A DNA stretch of 64,000 nt from Methylocella tundrae. GTDB lineage: Bacteria > Pseudomonadota > Alphaproteobacteria > Rhizobiales > Beijerinckiaceae. How positions within the stretch are numbered: position 1 is the first letter of the stretch; every line of letters begins with the position of its first letter. Positions 61,070 through 64,000 of this stretch are shown here, in pieces. A program made the translations under genes and the position numbers. A model generated the notes under the pieces. The model did not search any database. It saw only the letters and a program-made list of their open reading frames with translations, and was not told the DNA's origin. The stretch is taken from NCBI RefSeq assembly GCF_038024855.1, contig NZ_CP139088.1, positions 186,001 through 250,000 on the forward strand. The letters are read 5' to 3'.

Positions 61070-62197
61070 GTGCCATCTGAACCATTGCAGGCCGCGTTGC
61101 ATGGCGCCAGCCTCGAGGTCGTCGCTTCCGGTCCATGGACCGCCGCTCATGCGGGCGCGCTCGAACCGCTGGTCGAGAAGGTCATTGCCGGCGCGAGCGC
61201 TGGCAGCCTGTCCTTGGACATCCATGGCGTTCGCGAAATCGACACTTTCGGAGCCTGTCTCATGGAGCGGCTGCTCCGCAGCTACAGAGCCAGCGGCAAG
61301 CAGGCGCGGATGGTCGGCGTGTCGGACCAGTTTCGCGGACTGCTGCTGGAGATCGATCGCATCGCCGCCGCGCCCGCGGCTCCGGCGAAAAAGGACACGC
61401 GATTCGCGATCCTCGAAGCCGCCGGCCGCGCCACTCTCGCGATTGGCCAGGACTTCGTGACCTTCATCGCCATGCTTGGAGCGCTCGGCGATGCGCTCAT
61501 CCGCATTCTGGTGCGCCCGCGGACGTTTCGCCTGACGTCCGTGGTGAATCAGCTCGACCGCGTCGGCCTGCGGGCCGTGCCGATCATCTTTTTGATCACC
61601 TTTCTGATTGGCGGGATCATCGCCCAGCAGGGCTTCTTCCATTTCCGCAAATTCGCCGCCGAAGATTACACCGTCGACCTCGTTGGCATTCTGGTGCTGC
61701 GCGAACTCGGCGTGCTGATCGTCGCAATTATGGTGGCGGGCCGTTCGGGCAGCTCCTATACAGCCGAAATCGGTTCGATGAAAATGCGCGAGGAGATCGA
61801 CGCCTTGCGGACTATGGGGCTCGACCCCGTCGAAGTGCTCCTCCTGCCGCGCGTCATCGCTCTCGTCATTGCCTTGCCGATCCTGACTTTTCTCGGCTCG
61901 ATGGCTGCTCTTTACGGGGGCGGAGTGGTCGCCTGGCTCTATGGCGGCATGAGCCCCTCGATCTACATCTCGCGGCTGAAAGAGGCGGTCTCGATCACTC
62001 ATTTCGAGGTGGGCATCATCAAGGCGCCGTTCATGGCGCTCGTCATTGGCGTCGTCGCCTGCGCCGAGGGCCTGCTCGTGAAGGGCAGCGCCGAATCCCT
62101 CGGGCTGCGGACCACGACCTCCGTCGTGAAATCGATTTTCCTCGTTATCGTACTCGATGGTTTCTTCGCTATATTCTTCGCCTCGATCGGGATGTAG
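61070..62197 (+). CDS. MlaE-family ABC permease with STAS-like N-terminal domain
   Basis: Inner-membrane permease of a lipid-transport ABC complex, 375 residues. Residues about 1-105 form a STAS-like domain (SLDIHGVREIDTFGACLMERLL). The MlaE domain follows with five helices, including IIFLITFLIGGIIAQQGFFHF, RELGVLIVAIMVAGRSGSSY and EIGSMKMREEIDALRTMGLDP. In E. coli the STAS part is a separate MlaB protein; here it is fused. The GTG start follows GGGAGG. It is followed by the ATPase gene after 3 bp. Confidence 0.9.
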   Translation: MPSEPLQAALHGASLEVVASGPWTAAHAGALEPLVEKVIAGASAGSLSLDIHGVREIDTFGACLMERLLRSYRASGKQARMVGVSDQFRGLLLEIDRIAAAPAAPAKKDTRFAILEAAGRATLAIGQDFVTFIAMLGALGDALIRILVRPRTFRLTSVVNQLDRVGLRAVPIIFLITFLIGGIIAQQGFFHFRKFAAEDYTVDLVGILVLRELGVLIVAIMVAGRSGSSYTAEIGSMKMREEIDALRTMGLDPVEVLLLPRVIALVIALPILTFLGSMAALYGGGVVAWLYGGMSPSIYISRLKEAVSITHFEVGIIKAPFMALVIGVVACAEGLLVKGSAESLGLRTTTSVVKSIFLVIVLDGFFAIFFASIGM

Positions 62198-62200
62198 GCA

Positions 62201-62992
62201 ATGGACCCAGCGCAAAGTCCGGTCGTGATAGGCGTGCGCGAGCTCGTCGTCGGATTCGGCGATCATATCGTGCTCGACCACCTGTCGCTTGATGTGCGCC
62301 GGGGCGAGATCCTCGGCGTCGTCGGCGCGTCGGGAGGAGGCAAATCCGTCCTGCTTCGCACCATCATCGGCTTGCTGCCCAAGCGTTCCGGCACGATCGT
62401 TGTGCTTGGCGCCGATCGCGACACGGCGAGTTTCGAGGCAATGCGCGCCATCGAACGCCGCTGGGGCGTTCTGTTCCAGCAGGGCGCCTTGTTCTCCTCG
62501 CTGACCGTGCGTCAGAACGTCGAGTTCCCCATGCGGGAATATCTGAAGCTATCGCAAAAGTTGCAGACCGAGGTCGCGATGGCGAAGCTCGGCATGGTCG
62601 GCATCAATGCGGACGACGCCGAAAAATATCCTGCCGAGCTTTCGGGCGGCATGACCAAGCGAGTCGCGCTGGCGCGCGCACTCGCCCTCGATCCCGAGAT
62701 CGTGTTCCTTGATGAGCCGACATCGGGGCTTGATCCCATCTCGGCCGGCGATTTCGACACGCTGATCAAGACACTGCAGCAGACGCTCGGCTTGACCGTG
62801 TTCATGGTCACGCACGATCTCGACAGCCTCTTTGCGGTTTGCGATCGCGTCGCGGCGCTCGTCGACGGCAAGGTGATCGCCGAAGGGCCGATCGCCGCCA
62901 TCCTCGCCTGCGAACACCCGTGGGTGAAGGCGTATTTTCAAGGCAAGCGCGCGCGAGAGACAACGCATGCGTTCAATCATCCTGCAAGCTGA
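62201..62992 (+). CDS. MlaF-type ABC transporter ATP-binding protein
   Basis: ATPase subunit of the Mla-like phospholipid transporter, 263 residues. Walker A is GASGGGKS near residue 43 and the signature LSGGMTKRVALARAL lies near 143. Walker B is IVFLDEPTSGLDP, and the H-loop His is in MVTHDLDSLF. The MTKR form of the signature is typical of MlaF. It lies 3 bp after the permease and 11 bp before the MCE protein gene. Together they maintain outer-membrane lipid asymmetry or move lipids (family knowledge). Confidence 0.92.
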   Translation: MDPAQSPVVIGVRELVVGFGDHIVLDHLSLDVRRGEILGVVGASGGGKSVLLRTIIGLLPKRSGTIVVLGADRDTASFEAMRAIERRWGVLFQQGALFSSLTVRQNVEFPMREYLKLSQKLQTEVAMAKLGMVGINADDAEKYPAELSGGMTKRVALARALALDPEIVFLDEPTSGLDPISAGDFDTLIKTLQQTLGLTVFMVTHDLDSLFAVCDRVAALVDGKVIAEGPIAAILACEHPWVKAYFQGKRARETTHAFNHPAS

Positions 62993-63003
62993 GGCGACAA
63001 GCG

Positions 63004-64000
63004 ATGGAAACACGAGCCCGCTACATATTGGTCGGACTATTCGCGCTTGCCGCCATCGCGGCCGGCTTCGGCTTCGTCTATTGGTTGAACAACAATGGAG
63101 GGCTCGCCAAAAGAGTCGTTTACAGGATCCGCTTCGAGGGCCCGACGTCCGGCCTGCAGACCGGCTCCGCCGTTCAGTTCAATGGCATTCGCGTCGGCGA
63201 AGTGACCGGTCTGCAGCTCGACTCTAGCGATCCCCGCCGCGTCACGGCGACGATCGCCGTGGCGAGCGGGACGCCTATGCGCGCCGACACCAAGGTCAGC
63301 GTCGAGTCGCGGGGTTTGATGGGAAGCCCGGCGATCGCCCTCAGCGGCGGCGCGTCGACGTCTCCATTGCTGACCGCCTCCGATGCTGAGCCGCCCGTTC
63401 TCGTCGCTGACCGCAGCGCGACCCAGGATCTGACGCAGGCCGCGCGTGAGGCGCTTCAGCGCCTGGACAAGATTCTCGGGGATAATTCCGACTCTATGAA
63501 GAGCACAATGGATAATCTGAAGACCTTTTCGGAGGCCCTCGGCCGTAACTCGAATCGCATCGATGCGATCATGGCGGGCCTCGAACGCATGACCGCTGGC
63601 GCAGCGACGGAAAAAGCGAAGCCGGTCTATGATTTGACGGCTCCGAGCGCGTTTCCAAGTTCAATCCACGCCCCCCGCGCCCAGTTCGTCGTCACTGAGC
63701 CGACCGCCGTCAATGCTCTCCAGACGCAGCGCATGCTCGGCCGCGCGAGCGATGGCGAAATCTCCATACTCGGCGACGCGCAATGGAGCGACACGCTGCC
63801 CAAGCTCATCCAGGAGAAGGTCATCCAGAGTTTCGAGAATGCCGGCTTTTCGGCCGCCGTCGCGGCCTCGGTCGAGGGGGTGAGCCACAATTATCAGCTC
63901 GTGCTCGACCTGAGGAATTTCGCAATCATAAACACCCCCGATCCGACGGCGGATGTCGCATTTTCCGCGAAGATCGTGGCGGACAATGGCCATATCGTCA
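63004..64000 (+). CDS. MlaD-like MCE protein fused to a PqiC-like domain, 3' end off window
   Basis: Periplasmic substrate-binding part of the Mla-type transporter; 332 residues are visible and the frame is open to the window edge. It has a transmembrane anchor at residues 8-27 and an MCE domain at about 38-125 (GPTSGLQTGSAVQFNGIRVG, SVESRGLMGSPAIAL). A helical linker follows at about 140-205. From about 205 a second region (VYDLTAPSAF, QTQRMLGRASDGEISILGDA, QWSDTLPKLIQEKVIQSFEN) resembles PqiC/ABC-type auxiliary lipoproteins. These are normally a separate gene, so this is an MCE-auxiliary fusion. Confidence 0.85.
   Translation, partial: METRARYILVGLFALAAIAAGFGFVYWLNNNGGLAKRVVYRIRFEGPTSGLQTGSAVQFNGIRVGEVTGLQLDSSDPRRVTATIAVASGTPMRADTKVSVESRGLMGSPAIALSGGASTSPLLTASDAEPPVLVADRSATQDLTQAAREALQRLDKILGDNSDSMKSTMDNLKTFSEALGRNSNRIDAIMAGLERMTAGAATEKAKPVYDLTAPSAFPSSIHAPRAQFVVTEPTAVNALQTQRMLGRASDGEISILGDAQWSDTLPKLIQEKVIQSFENAGFSAAVAASVEGVSHNYQLVLDLRNFAIINTPDPTADVAFSAKIVADNGHIV

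Noticed and set aside
1..64000. Mobile elements, tRNA or rRNA genes
   Set aside because: No transposase, integrase, terminal inverted repeats, cloverleaf or rRNA sequence was recognised; base composition is even.

Overview
The window is about 63% G+C, densely coded chromosomal DNA that reads as an alphaproteobacterium of the Rhizobiales/Beijerinckiaceae type. The left edge carries a soluble di-iron propane monooxygenase operon in the order prmA-prmB-prmC-prmD. Together with an orphan pqqC and a nitrogenase-associated ArsC-like protein, this suggests a Methylocella-like facultative methanotroph. The genus is an inference from family knowledge, not a database result. I see no rRNA, tRNA, CRISPR array, insertion sequence or phage gene.

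Layout. 1-4421 (minus): prmABCD behind a textbook sigma-54 promoter. 4601-9118: a porin with an exact FNR/FixK-type box, gltS, and a divergent AraC-family regulator. 9300-19506: an RND efflux pair, a CDF metal transporter, a TetR-controlled EmrAB-type pump and a ThrE-type exporter. 19547-24899: C4/C3 carbon metabolism (fumC, NAD malic enzyme, PoxB-type pyruvate oxidase). 25101-28726: an aldo/keto reductase, a nitronate monooxygenase, and a nitrogenase-associated ArsC-like protein paired with an unknown protein. 29229-31064: etfBA, possibly preceded by a 48-codon ORF. 31169-37638: small stress and redox genes (DUF4142-like, two GSTs, YqeB-like, truncated globin, SagB-like oxidoreductase) and a VapBC-type toxin-antitoxin pair. 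37857-46323: hemN, a TetR regulator and a beta-oxidation block (thiolase, FadN-like, acyl-CoA dehydrogenase, enoyl-CoA hydratase). 46580-50048: an unusual two-gene unit. 50058-58589: NmrA/LysR, a secreted phosphoesterase with a His-Asp repeat tail, pqqC, a hydrolase, an APH-like kinase and a PRPP synthetase. 58620-64000: nadE and an Mla-type lipid transport operon that runs off the right edge.

How the genes fit together. Propane monooxygenase makes propanol. EtfBA and the fad genes fit oxidation of short or longer acyl chains, with ETF as electron acceptor of the acyl-CoA dehydrogenase. FumC, malic enzyme and PoxB connect C4 acids, pyruvate and acetate. The other genes are mostly transport and stress functions.

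The most unusual element is 46580-50048. A 631-residue protein with a PhoU/DUF47-like C-terminus overlaps by 8 bp a 526-residue protein that keeps the ATP-grasp and phosphohistidine domains of pyruvate phosphate dikinase but lacks the whole PEP/pyruvate barrel. A TTGA-N6-TCAA site lies 53 bp upstream. This looks like a phosphoryl-transfer module with an unknown acceptor, possibly induced at low oxygen. Other points worth a second look are a MlaD-like MCE protein fused in frame to a PqiC-like domain, the sigma-54 promoter of prm, and several operator palindromes in divergent promoters.
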